36,113 nucleotides of DNA from an uncultured Peptococcaceae bacterium. GTDB taxonomy: Bacteria; Bacillota; Peptococcia; DRI-13; UBA5745. The position numbers were made by a program, and so were the translations under genes. The notes under the pieces are model-generated. The model did no database searches and was not told the origin of the DNA. It saw only the letters and a program-made list of their open reading frames with translations. Positions 1-9,132 of the stretch are shown here, one piece after another (positions within the stretch are counted from its first letter, which is position 1; each line of letters begins with the position of its first letter). The stretch is taken from NCBI GenBank assembly GCA_937873525.1, contig CALMWJ010000191.1, forward strand, positions 1 to 36,113. The letters are read 5' to 3'.

Positions 1-1041
1 AAGGGCAGCGCGATTTCCGCGGGGACCTACATTGCCATGAGCTGTGACAAGATCGCTATGGGACCCGGCACCACCATCGGGGACGTGGAGCCCCGAGCCG
101 GCAGCGAACGGGCTGATGAGAAGTTCCTGTCCTACTGGAAAGCTGAGATGGCCTCGCTGGCAGAAGCCCATGGCCGGGATAAAGAGATTGCCAAAGCCAT
201 GGTGGACCGGGATATGGTGATCGAGGGTCTGAAGCCCGAAGGCAAATTGCTGACGCTGACCGCCCAGGAGGCCTTCAAGGTCGGCTACGCGGATCATCTG
301 GTTGCGAGCCGGGCTGAGCTGAAACAGGTTCTGGGTCTGTCGGATACCGAAGACAAGGAAGTGATGATTTCAAAGGCTGAAAATATTGCAAGGATCCTGA
401 CGAATCCTTATGTGGCACCTCTGCTGCTGATGGTTGGTCTGGCCGGGATCGCCATTGAGATCTTCACCGTGGGGTTTGGTCTGGCAGGGATCATCGGGGG
501 GATTTGCCTGGTGCTTTATTTTGCAGGGCATCTGGTGGCAGGATTTACCGGTTGGGGCACCATCCTGCTGTTTCTGGTCGGCATCGTTTTGCTCCTTGTG
601 GAGGTTGCCATGCCGGGCTTCGGCATTCCAGGCATCTCCGGGATCCTGTGCCTTATCGCCGGGATCATTATCACCGCGCCCACCCTGCAGATCGGGCTCC
701 AGTCCCTGGTCATTGCCCTGATCGGTTCCTGGGTGCTGATTGCCGTGGCCCTCAAGGTCCTGACAAAACGTAAATTTTGGAATCGATTGATTCTCAATCT
801 TAAATTTGACAAAGGTAAAGGTTATATTTCCCAAAAAGAGGACAACCGCCGCTACCTGGGTCAAAAAGCAAGGACCGTCACACCGCTGCGCCCGGCCGGC
901 ATCGCTGTGCTGGAAGACGGGACCCGCATCGATGTTGTGTCGGAGGGCGGATTCATTGAACGGGACCAGCCGGTGGTCATCTCCCGGATCGACGGTCCCA
1001 GAATCATTGCAGTCAAAGAACCGGAAGATACGGTTCAATAA
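1..1041 (+). CDS. NfeD-family membrane protein with N-terminal ClpP-class serine protease domain (5' truncated by window start)
   Basis: Frame is open from base 1 (KGSAISAGTYIAMSCDKIAMGPGTTIG, ClpP-class/SppA-like), followed by several TM segments and an OB-like C-terminus (GQKARTVTPLRPAGIAVLEDGTRIDVVSEGGFIERDQPVVI). Directly upstream of floA. Confidence 0.9.
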   Translation, partial: KGSAISAGTYIAMSCDKIAMGPGTTIGDVEPRAGSERADEKFLSYWKAEMASLAEAHGRDKEIAKAMVDRDMVIEGLKPEGKLLTLTAQEAFKVGYADHLVASRAELKQVLGLSDTEDKEVMISKAENIARILTNPYVAPLLLMVGLAGIAIEIFTVGFGLAGIIGGICLVLYFAGHLVAGFTGWGTILLFLVGIVLLLVEVAMPGFGIPGISGILCLIAGIIITAPTLQIGLQSLVIALIGSWVLIAVALKVLTKRKFWNRLILNLKFDKGKGYISQKEDNRRYLGQKARTVTPLRPAGIAVLEDGTRIDVVSEGGFIERDQPVVISRIDGPRIIAVKEPEDTVQ

Positions 1042-1069
1042 GAAATAATAAAAATAAGGGGGTATCTTT

Positions 1070-2074
1070 GTGGGCGGTTACATTGCATCATTGATCATTC
1101 TGGCACTGATCCTGATAGGGATCGCGGTTTTATTTAGTTTTATACCTGTGGGATTATGGATCTCGGCCCTTGCGGCCAACGTCAGGATCAGCATCATTCA
1201 GTTGGTGGGAATGCGGCTGCGGCGAATTCCGCCGGCATTGATCGTGAACAACCAAATCAAAGCCGATAAAGCCGGGCTTTCCATCACAACCAACCAACTG
1301 GAAGCCCATTACCTGGCCGGCGGCAACGTGGACCGGGTGGTCAATGCGCTGATCGCCGCCGAGCGCGCCAACATTTCCCTGACCTATGAATTGGCGGCAG
1401 CCATCGACCTGGCCGGTAGAAATGTTCTCGAAGCCGTCCAGATGAGCGTCAATCCCAAGGTCATCGAAACGCCGGTCATCGCCGCCATGGCGAAAAACGG
1501 CATCGAGGTGCGGGCCAGAGCCAGAGTTACCGTGCGCGCCAACATTGAACGACTGGTGGGCGGCGCCGGGGAAGAGACGGTCATCGCCCGCGTGGGCGAA
1601 GGCATCGTTACCACCGTCGGCAGTTCGGATTCCCACAAGGCAGTCCTTGAGAATCCGGACCTGATCTCCAGAACGGTTTTGAATAAAGGCCTGGATGCCG
1701 GCACAGCCTTCGAGATTCTCTCCATCGACATCGCGGATGTGGATGTAGGCCGCAACATCGGCGCCCAGCTGCAGATGGACCAGGCCGAAGCCGACAAGCG
1801 CATCGCCCAGGCCAAAGCCGAGGAACGCCGTGCGCTGGCTGTTGCCAAGGAACAGGAAATGCTGGCTTTTGTCCAGGAGATGAAAGCCAAAGTGGTCGAA
1901 GCCGAAGCGGAAGTGCCCAAGGCCATGGCCATGGCGCTGCGGGAAGGCAAGCTGGGCGTGATGGATTATTACAATCTCCAGAACATCCAGGCAGATACCA
2001 GCATGCGGTCTTCTTTGGCCGGCATGGAAACTAAAAACATCAAACCTGGCAGTGATCCCGGCCAAAGCAAATAA
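1070..2074 (+). CDS. floA: Flotillin-like protein FloA
   Basis: GTG start after GGGGG-type RBS; N-terminal TM region, then SPFH-like sequence ([58 protein letters not shown]) and an Ala/Glu-rich coiled coil; NfeD neighbour. Confidence 0.93.
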   Translation: MGGYIASLIILALILIGIAVLFSFIPVGLWISALAANVRISIIQLVGMRLRRIPPALIVNNQIKADKAGLSITTNQLEAHYLAGGNVDRVVNALIAAERANISLTYELAAAIDLAGRNVLEAVQMSVNPKVIETPVIAAMAKNGIEVRARARVTVRANIERLVGGAGEETVIARVGEGIVTTVGSSDSHKAVLENPDLISRTVLNKGLDAGTAFEILSIDIADVDVGRNIGAQLQMDQAEADKRIAQAKAEERRALAVAKEQEMLAFVQEMKAKVVEAEAEVPKAMAMALREGKLGVMDYYNLQNIQADTSMRSSLAGMETKNIKPGSDPGQSK

Positions 2075-2117
2075 TGCCGGTGATCCATCCGGTTCAAGAC
2101 GGAAGGGGTGAGTCCCT

Positions 2118-2870
2118 TTGGATCTATTGATCGCCATTCTCATGTTTACGGCCATCGCATTTTTGAATGCTTCAAAACAAAAGAAGGAAGCCGATGCGCG
2201 CCGCCGCCGACAGATCGAAAAGCAGCAACAGGCCTCCGGCCGGCAAAGCCCGCCGGAACCCCGGGAAACCAGGCAGGGCATGCCCGTCTCGGGAAAGAGC
2301 CGACGGACCGGACAAACCGTCAGAGAATTGGCGGAACAGCCGACCATCAAAGAATTGGCTAAGCAGTTTGGCGTCGATGAGATGCTGGAAGAATTTTTAG
2401 GGCAGGGCTCCCGTGAGAAAGCACGGCCCGCCGCATCGCAGCCTTCCGCGAAGCGAAAAGGGCAGCCGCTGCAGGGAGGGCCTCTGCCGCCGGCACCAAC
2501 CGCGAAGCCGAAAAAGCCGGTGCTCCGGGAGGGAGAAAGCCTTGAAGGGCCCCATGCCCAGCCTATGCATACGCTCCAGAGCACCTTGGAGACCCACAAA
2601 GGCAGCCTTCAGTTCCATGAGAGCCGTCTTGCCCGACCGGGAGACCGTCTCGTGAACCAAGAAAACGAGGGCGGTTATTTCGGAGAAGGCCCGCGGCCTT
2701 GGGAAAGGGCGGGCCGGATCCGCCCTGCGGAAACATCGGCGCCGGCGCAAAAAAAGACGCCACCTGCCGCGCTGACCCCCCAGGAGGTGTTCGCCAACGG
2801 GATGCTCTGGAGCCAGATCCTGGGTGAACCCCGGAGCCGTCGGCCATGTCATTGGCCTGGCGGAAAATAA
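2118..2870 (+). CDS. Hypothetical protein with N-terminal TM anchor and low-complexity charged/Pro-rich body
   Basis: TTG start 12 nt downstream of GGAAGGGGTG; MDLLIAILMFTAIAFLNASKQKK anchor; Arg/Lys/Pro/Gln-rich centre; C-terminal segment LTPQEVFANGMLWSQILGEPRSRR. Confidence 0.75.
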   Translation: MDLLIAILMFTAIAFLNASKQKKEADARRRRQIEKQQQASGRQSPPEPRETRQGMPVSGKSRRTGQTVRELAEQPTIKELAKQFGVDEMLEEFLGQGSREKARPAASQPSAKRKGQPLQGGPLPPAPTAKPKKPVLREGESLEGPHAQPMHTLQSTLETHKGSLQFHESRLARPGDRLVNQENEGGYFGEGPRPWERAGRIRPAETSAPAQKKTPPAALTPQEVFANGMLWSQILGEPRSRRPCHWPGGK

Positions 2871-2883
2871 AAATAAAGACGGG

Positions 2884-2918
2884 TCGGGCGGTGCCGGGCA
2901 AGGACCGCCCGATTTCTT
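2884..2918 (+). terminator. Rho-independent terminator candidate
   Basis: Perfect 9-bp inverted repeat TCGGGCGGT / ACCGCCCGA followed by TTTCTT. Confidence 0.6.
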
Positions 2919-2972
2919 GTGGTGCGATGTGCCCGCATGACGGTCGCGTCAAGGCAATAAAAGGATTCGGCA

Positions 2973-3710
2973 ATGACGAGGTGCAGCGTGATGAAACGAT
3001 GGGCGGCGGGCCCCGGAGTCTGGATCATTGTTTACATGTTTATATTCAGTATGGTCCAGCAATTGGCTCTGGCCATTTGTGTCCAGGGAACCATGACCAC
3101 GCGGGGGGCTACCTATGAACAGGCCCTGGACATCGCCGCCCAGACCCAGGTGCCCTTCATCCTTGCCTTATCGGCCCTTATCGGGCTGCCCATCTACTTT
3201 TTACTGGTGTATTTGCGCAAAGCGTCCTGGTCTGAGCTGGTTTTTCAGAAACTGCTGACATGGCGGCAGGCGGCCGGCCTGTTTTTTCTTGGGATCCTGC
3301 TGAATCAGGCAGCCAGTTGGTTCCTGTATCTTCTGCAGAGCATCCCTGCCCTGGAAAACATTTTTCAATCCTATCTTCAATCGATGGATGCTATGACGAT
3401 GCGCAGCGATCCGCGGCAGATGATCCTCCTGATGGGGATCGTGGTGCCGGTTTACGAAGAGGTTTTGTTCAGAGGGCTGGTGTTCAGCGAATTTGCTAAA
3501 ATGGCACCGGTCAAGACGGCACTGGTCGCCCAGGCATTGATTTTCGGCGTATGGCACGGGACGCTGATCCAAGGGATTTACGCTTTCCTGCTGGGGATCG
3601 TGCTGGGCAGGCTCTATTTGAAGCATCGTTCGGTCTGGGCCTCGGCGGCGGTGCACTGCGGGTTCAATATGGCAAGCTATCTTTTGCTCTGGCTGATCAA
3701 TTTAAGCTGA
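2973..3710 (+). CDS. CPBP-family intramembrane glutamic endopeptidase (start uncertain)
   Basis: Multiple TM segments; EEVLFR, FGVWH and HCGFN motifs of the CPBP/Abi family. Confidence 0.85.
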   Translation: MTRCSVMKRWAAGPGVWIIVYMFIFSMVQQLALAICVQGTMTTRGATYEQALDIAAQTQVPFILALSALIGLPIYFLLVYLRKASWSELVFQKLLTWRQAAGLFFLGILLNQAASWFLYLLQSIPALENIFQSYLQSMDAMTMRSDPRQMILLMGIVVPVYEEVLFRGLVFSEFAKMAPVKTALVAQALIFGVWHGTLIQGIYAFLLGIVLGRLYLKHRSVWASAAVHCGFNMASYLLLWLINLS

Positions 3711-3777
3711 GGAGTGAAGGAATCATAAGGATATCGTCGAATAATTATTAGATTCTGAAGGATTGGGGGGCATCCAT

Positions 3778-4770
3778 TTGCCCGGAAAAGTAAAAGAGGA
3801 ACGACTTGTCTTCGATAATGCGGAAGCCGCGGTTTTATACGGTACCAACGATGAAAATCTGCGCTTCCTGGAAGGTTCTCTCAGTGCCCGGCTGATCGTC
3901 CGGGGCGGAGAGATCCGCATCAAGGGAGAGGCGGAGGATGTGGACGTCGCGGTGGATGTTCTGTCGCGGCTGCGGCAACTGATCCGCAGCGGACAACGTG
4001 TGACGCTGCAGGACGTATCTTACAGTCTCGGCGCTGTGAAGGAAGGCCAAAGCGCGGATCTGGGTGAAGCCCTGAACCAGGTCCTGCAGACGACCGTCCG
4101 CGGCAGGCTGATCAAGGCAAAAACCGTCGGGCAATATCACTATATCCAAGCCATTCGTCAGCACGACATCGTCTTTGGCATCGGTCCGGCCGGGACCGGG
4201 AAGACTTATCTGGCGGTGGTCATGGCGGTCACAGCCTTGAAAAACAAAGAAGTCAACCGCATCATCCTGACGCGGCCGGCGGTGGAAGCCGGGGAAAAAC
4301 TGGGCTTTCTGCCCGGCGACCTTCAGGAAAAGGTCGATCCCTACCTGCGCCCGCTGTACGATGGCCTTTACGATATCCTCGGGCTGGAGCAGGCTCAGCG
4401 GTACATCGAAAAAGGCGTGATCGAGATCGCGCCGCTCGCCTATATGCGGGGCCGGACCCTGGACGATGCGTTCATTATTTTGGATGAAGCCCAAAACACG
4501 ACTCCGGAGCAGATGAAAATGTTCCTGACCCGCATCGGTTTCAACTCGAAGGCGGTGGTAACCGGCGACGTGACCCAGATCGACATCTCCAAGCCCCAGG
4601 ATTCCGGACTGGTTTCGGTTCAGCGCATCATTAAGGGGGTGGCGGGCATCAGCTTCCAGTACCTGACCCAGGCGGACATCGTCCGGCATCCGGTGGTGCA
4701 GCGGATCATTGCCGCCTATGAAGCCTATGAACAATCGCCGGCAGCCGGCTCCCAGGGAGGTCTGCGATAG
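3778..4770 (+). CDS. phoH: PhoH family ATPase
   Basis: Walker A GPAGTGKT, Walker B FIILDEAQNTTPEQMKMFLTR, GEKLGFLPGDLQEKVDPYLRPLYD. TTG start at 3778 preferred (GGGGGG RBS); the ORF track starts at 3763. Confidence 0.93.
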   Translation: MPGKVKEERLVFDNAEAAVLYGTNDENLRFLEGSLSARLIVRGGEIRIKGEAEDVDVAVDVLSRLRQLIRSGQRVTLQDVSYSLGAVKEGQSADLGEALNQVLQTTVRGRLIKAKTVGQYHYIQAIRQHDIVFGIGPAGTGKTYLAVVMAVTALKNKEVNRIILTRPAVEAGEKLGFLPGDLQEKVDPYLRPLYDGLYDILGLEQAQRYIEKGVIEIAPLAYMRGRTLDDAFIILDEAQNTTPEQMKMFLTRIGFNSKAVVTGDVTQIDISKPQDSGLVSVQRIIKGVAGISFQYLTQADIVRHPVVQRIIAAYEAYEQSPAAGSQGGLR

Positions 4771-4829
4771 GCTGAAATTTGGTTTCAGGAAGCAGGCCTT
4801 TTGGCAGCAAAACTTAAGGGGGGAATGGA

Positions 4830-7025
4830 ATGGCAAAGGATCGGCTGGAAAAAATATGGAACAGCATCCGCAATAACCAGAAAAAGCGGGCCTTGATCCT
4901 GGCGCTCATCGCCTTGGTCGGCGTCATGCTGATATTTGCGACCTATTATTTCCCTGATAGCTTTACCGTCACTGAAGGGGAGGTGTCTCCGGAGACCATC
5001 GAAGCCCATCAGACCGTGACCTTTGAAGATACCCAGAAAACCGAAGCCAGCCGGGCCGCCGCCGCGGACAAGGTGGGAGATATCTATGTCTTTGACAGTA
5101 CGGTGATCGAACGGCAAACCGTCCAGATCAACCAGTTGTTCAAGGTTTGGGAAGATATCCTGCAGCTGCCGGAAGAAGAGCGGGAAGCGAAGGCCGATAC
5201 TGCCATCGATCAGTTCGGGATCAAAAAAGAAACGGCGATTGCCATTGCCCGACTGGACTCAATCACTTTACAAGCGCTGAAAAGCCAGACGGTCCAAATC
5301 CTTGCGGATCAGTGGCGCAAGGGTATCCGTGCCGGGGAAGTTGAAACAGCCCGGAAAAGCATTTTGGATGAAGTCTATCTTAAGATCAACCAAGCAGAAT
5401 ATGTGGCGTTTATCCAGGCTGTCTACCGGATCATGGACCTGGAGCCTAACTATATCTTTGATGAGGCAGCCACCCGGAAAGCCAAGGATGAAGCCGGGCA
5501 AAAGGAACCGCCGGTGCTGACCACGGTGTACCGCAACCAGAAAATCATCGGCAAAGGCGAGGTCGTAACGGCCGACCACATTGCGATCCTTACGGCCCTA
5601 GGCTATCAGCGAAGCAAAGAGCCTTATATCATGGTTCTTGGGATCGGTGCCTTCACTTTGGGCGTCTTTTACATTTTCCGGCTTTTTCTGATTCACTACA
5701 AGCTGAAAACCTTGGAAAAAGAGAACCAGCTCCAGTTGCTGCTGCTGCTGTTCCTTATTATGCTGGCCTTAGCCCGGCTGATCATTTCCATCGACATCAG
5801 CGCGGAAGCCCCTATTTCCGAACTGATCGCTTATCTGATTCCCACCTCCGCAGGTGCGATGTTGGTTGCAATTCTCCTGGACAAGCGGATGGGTATGCTG
5901 TTCTCCTTTGTCATCAGCATCTACATCGGATTTTTGTGCGACGGCAAGGTGATTTATACCGCAGTTTCTTTCTTAGGAAGCATGGCCGGCATGTATGGCG
6001 TTTCCCGCTTCAGCCAGAGGACGGATTGGGCAAAATCGGCGCTGGCCATTGTGCTGGTGAATACGTGGACGATTTTGAGCCTGGCGTTGATGAACAACAG
6101 TTCCTGGACGGCTGTGTTCTGGGGGGTGATGATGGGCGGCCTCAATGGATTCATTTCGCCGATCCTTGCCTATGGCAGTCTGCCGATCCTGGAGTCCAGC
6201 TTCAAGATCACCACCAGCGTCAGCTTGATGGAACTGGGGAATCCCAGTCAGCCGCTGCTGAAAGAGCTGCTTCTTAAGGCGCCGGGCACCTACAATCACA
6301 GTATTCTGGTAGGCAATTTAGCGGAATCCGCAGCGGACGCCGTGGGTGCGGATCCGATCCTGGTTCGGGTGGGCGCATATTACCATGACATCGGCAAGCT
6401 GCGGCGTCCCTATTTTTTCATCGAAAACCAGTTCGGGGAATCCAATCCCCACGATAAGCTTACCTCATCCCTCAGCGCCCTGATCCTTAACGCCCACGTG
6501 AAGGACGGCCTTGAAATCGGTAAAAAATACAAGCTGCCTCAGAAAGTCATGGACTTTATTGCCCAACATCACGGCACCAGCATCATGGGGTATTTTTATC
6601 ACAAAGCGTTGGAGGAGGCCGGCACCCTGGAACAGGTCACAGAAAGTGATTTTCGTTATCCGGGTCCCAAACCCCAGAACAAAGAGACGGCCTTGGTGAT
6701 GCTGGCGGATTCCGTTGAAGCCGCGGTGCGTTCCATGCATGTGACGGGCGATAAACTGGAATTCGCGGTCAAAAAAATCATTCAGGATAAACTGCAGGAC
6801 GGACAGCTGGAGGACTCAAACCTCACGCTCAGTGATCTGAAGCATATCACGGCGGCCTTTACCCAGGTCCTGAATGGAATCTACCATAGCCGGATCGAAT
6901 ACCCGGAAACGGTTCTGGAGGCCATGAAAGAAGGGATGGATACCGATGAAGCTGATGATCAGCAACCGGCAGAGCCGGGAAACGATAACCCAAGATTTGA
7001 AGGATACTTTGCGGACGGTAGCTAA
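4830..7025 (+). CDS. 7TM-HD family protein (PgpH-like cyclic-di-AMP phosphodiesterase)
   Basis: N-terminal TM plus extracellular domain, seven-TM block, HD domain (TYNHSILVGNLAESAADAVGAD, YYHDIGKLRRPYFFIENQ, HHGTSIMGYFYHKA). Syntenic between phoH and ybeY. Confidence 0.92.
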   Translation: MAKDRLEKIWNSIRNNQKKRALILALIALVGVMLIFATYYFPDSFTVTEGEVSPETIEAHQTVTFEDTQKTEASRAAAADKVGDIYVFDSTVIERQTVQINQLFKVWEDILQLPEEEREAKADTAIDQFGIKKETAIAIARLDSITLQALKSQTVQILADQWRKGIRAGEVETARKSILDEVYLKINQAEYVAFIQAVYRIMDLEPNYIFDEAATRKAKDEAGQKEPPVLTTVYRNQKIIGKGEVVTADHIAILTALGYQRSKEPYIMVLGIGAFTLGVFYIFRLFLIHYKLKTLEKENQLQLLLLLFLIMLALARLIISIDISAEAPISELIAYLIPTSAGAMLVAILLDKRMGMLFSFVISIYIGFLCDGKVIYTAVSFLGSMAGMYGVSRFSQRTDWAKSALAIVLVNTWTILSLALMNNSSWTAVFWGVMMGGLNGFISPILAYGSLPILESSFKITTSVSLMELGNPSQPLLKELLLKAPGTYNHSILVGNLAESAADAVGADPILVRVGAYYHDIGKLRRPYFFIENQFGESNPHDKLTSSLSALILNAHVKDGLEIGKKYKLPQKVMDFIAQHHGTSIMGYFYHKALEEAGTLEQVTESDFRYPGPKPQNKETALVMLADSVEAAVRSMHVTGDKLEFAVKKIIQDKLQDGQLEDSNLTLSDLKHITAAFTQVLNGIYHSRIEYPETVLEAMKEGMDTDEADDQQPAEPGNDNPRFEGYFADGS

Positions 7026-7425
7026 AGCTTGTCTTCTCAGGACCGGCAGGGGGACCCGATTCGAAATCAGCCTGACCCTGGTGGACGATCCTGCGATCCA
7101 TCGTTTGAATCGATCCTACCGGGGCGTGGATCGCCCCACGGATGTGCTTTCTTTCGCTTTTGAGGAAGGCGGGCCAATGGCCGTGCCGGGATCTGCCCTT
7201 CCGATGTTGGGCGAAATCGTGATCTCAGCTGAACGGGCGAAGGCGCAGGCCCAGTCGTATGGCCATAGCTTTCGCCGCGAAATGGCTTTTTTGATGGCGC
7301 ATGGCATGCTTCACTTGCTGGGATACGACCATCAGACGGAAGGAGAGCGCAGAACCATGGAAGGATTGCAGCGACAGGTTTTGTCTGTCCTGGGCATCCG
7401 CCGCGAACCCCATGAAGGAGAATAA
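6946..7425 (+). CDS. ybeY: Endoribonuclease/rRNA maturation factor YbeY
   Basis: VDRPTDVLSFAFEEG, LGEIVISAERAKAQAQSYGHSFRREMAFLMAHGMLHLLGYDHQTEGER (HGxLHLxGYDH metal site). Start overlaps upstream gene by 80 nt. Confidence 0.94.
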   Translation: MKLMISNRQSRETITQDLKDTLRTVAKACLLRTGRGTRFEISLTLVDDPAIHRLNRSYRGVDRPTDVLSFAFEEGGPMAVPGSALPMLGEIVISAERAKAQAQSYGHSFRREMAFLMAHGMLHLLGYDHQTEGERRTMEGLQRQVLSVLGIRREPHEGE

Positions 7426-7426
7426 T

Positions 7427-8344
7427 ATGGAAAATCAGAACAAACCAGCCCATCGTTTTGGAATCGTAACCCTCATCGGCCGGCCCAATGCCGGCAAGTC
7501 GACCCTGCTCAATTATCTTGTGGGAGAAAAAATTGCCATTGTCACAGACAAGCCGCAAACCACCCGCACCCGGATCATGGGGATTCTGACGGATCCCGAC
7601 TGGCAGATGGTTCTGCTGGATACACCGGGAGTCCACAAGCCCATGGACCGTCTGGGCCAGAATATGCTCGATACGGCTTTTTCTGCCTTGGAGGCCGCAG
7701 ATGTGGTCTATTATCTGGTCGATGCTACGGTGGATTGGGGCAGCGGCGAGGCGTTCCTTCTCCAGCAGCTGGCAAAAGTGAAAGTGCCGATTTTCCTTCT
7801 GCTGAACAAGGTCGATCTGATTCCCAAAGAAAAACTGCTGCCGTTGATCGACTTTTTCCGCGGCAAGCATGATTTCAAGCAAATCGTGCCCATATCCGCC
7901 AAAAAAGGGGACAATATCCGTGTTCTGCTGAAGGAAACCGTCAAGTGCCTGCCGGAAGGTCCTGCCTGTTATGAGGAAGATGAAATGACCGACCAGCCGG
8001 AACGGGTTCTGGCTGCGGAGATGATCCGTGAAAAGGCGATTCTGGCAACCCGCCAGGAGGTGCCCTACGCGATTGCCGTCATGGTGGAGCAGATGAAGAT
8101 GCGATCTGAAACCCTCATGGACATCCATGCGGTGCTGGTGGTCGAGCGGGACAGCCAAAAGGGGATCCTTATCGGAAAACAGGGCCAAACCCTGAAATGG
8201 ATCGGTACCGAAGCCCGCAAGGACATCGAGGCCATGCTGGGGATGCCTGTGAACCTGCAACTATGGGTTCGGGTCAAAGCGGACTGGCGAAACCAGCCGT
8301 ATCAGCTGAAAAACCTTGGCTTGGAGGATACCACCGACTTTTGA
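7427..8344 (+). CDS. era: GTPase Era
   Basis: G1 GRPNAGKST, DTPGVHKP, NKVD; C-terminal KH domain (GQTLKWIGTEARKDIEAMLG). Start ATG 7427 after AAGGAGAATAAT; the ORF track extends to 7301. Confidence 0.96.
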   Translation: MENQNKPAHRFGIVTLIGRPNAGKSTLLNYLVGEKIAIVTDKPQTTRTRIMGILTDPDWQMVLLDTPGVHKPMDRLGQNMLDTAFSALEAADVVYYLVDATVDWGSGEAFLLQQLAKVKVPIFLLLNKVDLIPKEKLLPLIDFFRGKHDFKQIVPISAKKGDNIRVLLKETVKCLPEGPACYEEDEMTDQPERVLAAEMIREKAILATRQEVPYAIAVMVEQMKMRSETLMDIHAVLVVERDSQKGILIGKQGQTLKWIGTEARKDIEAMLGMPVNLQLWVRVKADWRNQPYQLKNLGLEDTTDF

Positions 8345-8409
8345 TCATGAGGATGCATTTCTGTGGTTCGGCTGAAGGCCAAAACGCACTGGCTTGAAAT
8401 ACACTAGCC

Positions 8410-8452
8410 AGCCGGTACCCCAGGCCGCTCAACCGGTTTCAGGGTGCCGGCT
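8410..8452 (+). other. Strong stem-loop downstream of era (terminator-like or structured RNA)
   Basis: AGCCGGTACCC / GGGTGCCGGCT (11 bp, one G-U) with inner GGCCG/CGGTT pairing; lacks a clear U-tract. Confidence 0.45.
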
Positions 8453-8520
8453 GTTCTATGATTTATTAAGTGACGGCCTACGGCCGTTCCGTGCCGAAAG
8501 ATCCTATGTGCGCATCTATT

Positions 8521-8550
8521 TACGATATGGGACCGAAGGTGGTATAATGA
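8521..8550 (+). promoter_or_regulatory. Sigma-70-type promoter for the TM1266-like gene
   Basis: TTTACG - 18 nt - TATAAT (perfect -10). Confidence 0.6.
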
Positions 8551-8623
8551 GAAGACAGAAAATTTAGACAAAATGGCCCCGGCTTCCAGAAAAGCATTTA
8601 GAATTCGATAAGGAGGTATCCCC

Positions 8624-8920
8624 ATGTCCACTTCCATATTGGCGGCAAAAATCATTGGCAGACAGGATAATGCGGCACTGGTCCAGAAGATCCTGACCAA
8701 ATATGGCTGCAATATCAAAACCCGAGTGGGTTTCCATGAAACCGGTGCGGACAAGTGCTCCATGGATGGCATCCTCATCCTTCAGCTGATTGGTCAGGAA
8801 GAGGAGATCAAGGGGTTGTATCGAGAGCTTAATGGCCTTCCCGGGGTGGTTGCCAAGCGCATCGACTTTGAAGAAGTCGGTATCGGCTTGGATGCTGCCG
8901 CCCAGGGAATCGACGTCTAA
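8624..8920 (+). CDS. Small ACT/NikR-C-like regulator, TM1266 (iron-only hydrogenase system regulator)-like
   Basis: RBS AAGGAGGT; MSTSILAAKIIGRQDNAALVQKILTKYGCNIKTRVGFHETGADKCSMDGILILQLIGQEEEIKGLYRELNGLPGVVAKRIDFE resembles the TM1266 family. Confidence 0.7.
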   Translation: MSTSILAAKIIGRQDNAALVQKILTKYGCNIKTRVGFHETGADKCSMDGILILQLIGQEEEIKGLYRELNGLPGVVAKRIDFEEVGIGLDAAAQGIDV

Positions 8921-9132
8921 GACCGGCAAACCGAATCTTCCATCCGGGCGGGCAAGGGGACGATGTTCCATGTCCGTCCTTTTAGCATGTTGTTTTCCCA
9001 AACGGGACCCTATGGCTAAAAAAATTATTAAATGCTATGATAAGAGTTGGAGGTCAAGGCCTTCATCGAGTCACGGACTCATGGAATTCTAATATAACCT
9101 TAATCCAAAAGGCCATTGGGCAGGAGAATATC

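Noticed and set aside
1154-2599. 481-aa minus-strand ORF antisense to floA
   Set aside because: Codon-aligned antisense of floA with the same rare-codon explanation; no RBS or domain.
7067-8260. 397-aa minus-strand ORF antisense to ybeY/era
   Set aside because: Codon-aligned with era on the opposite strand; shadow ORF.
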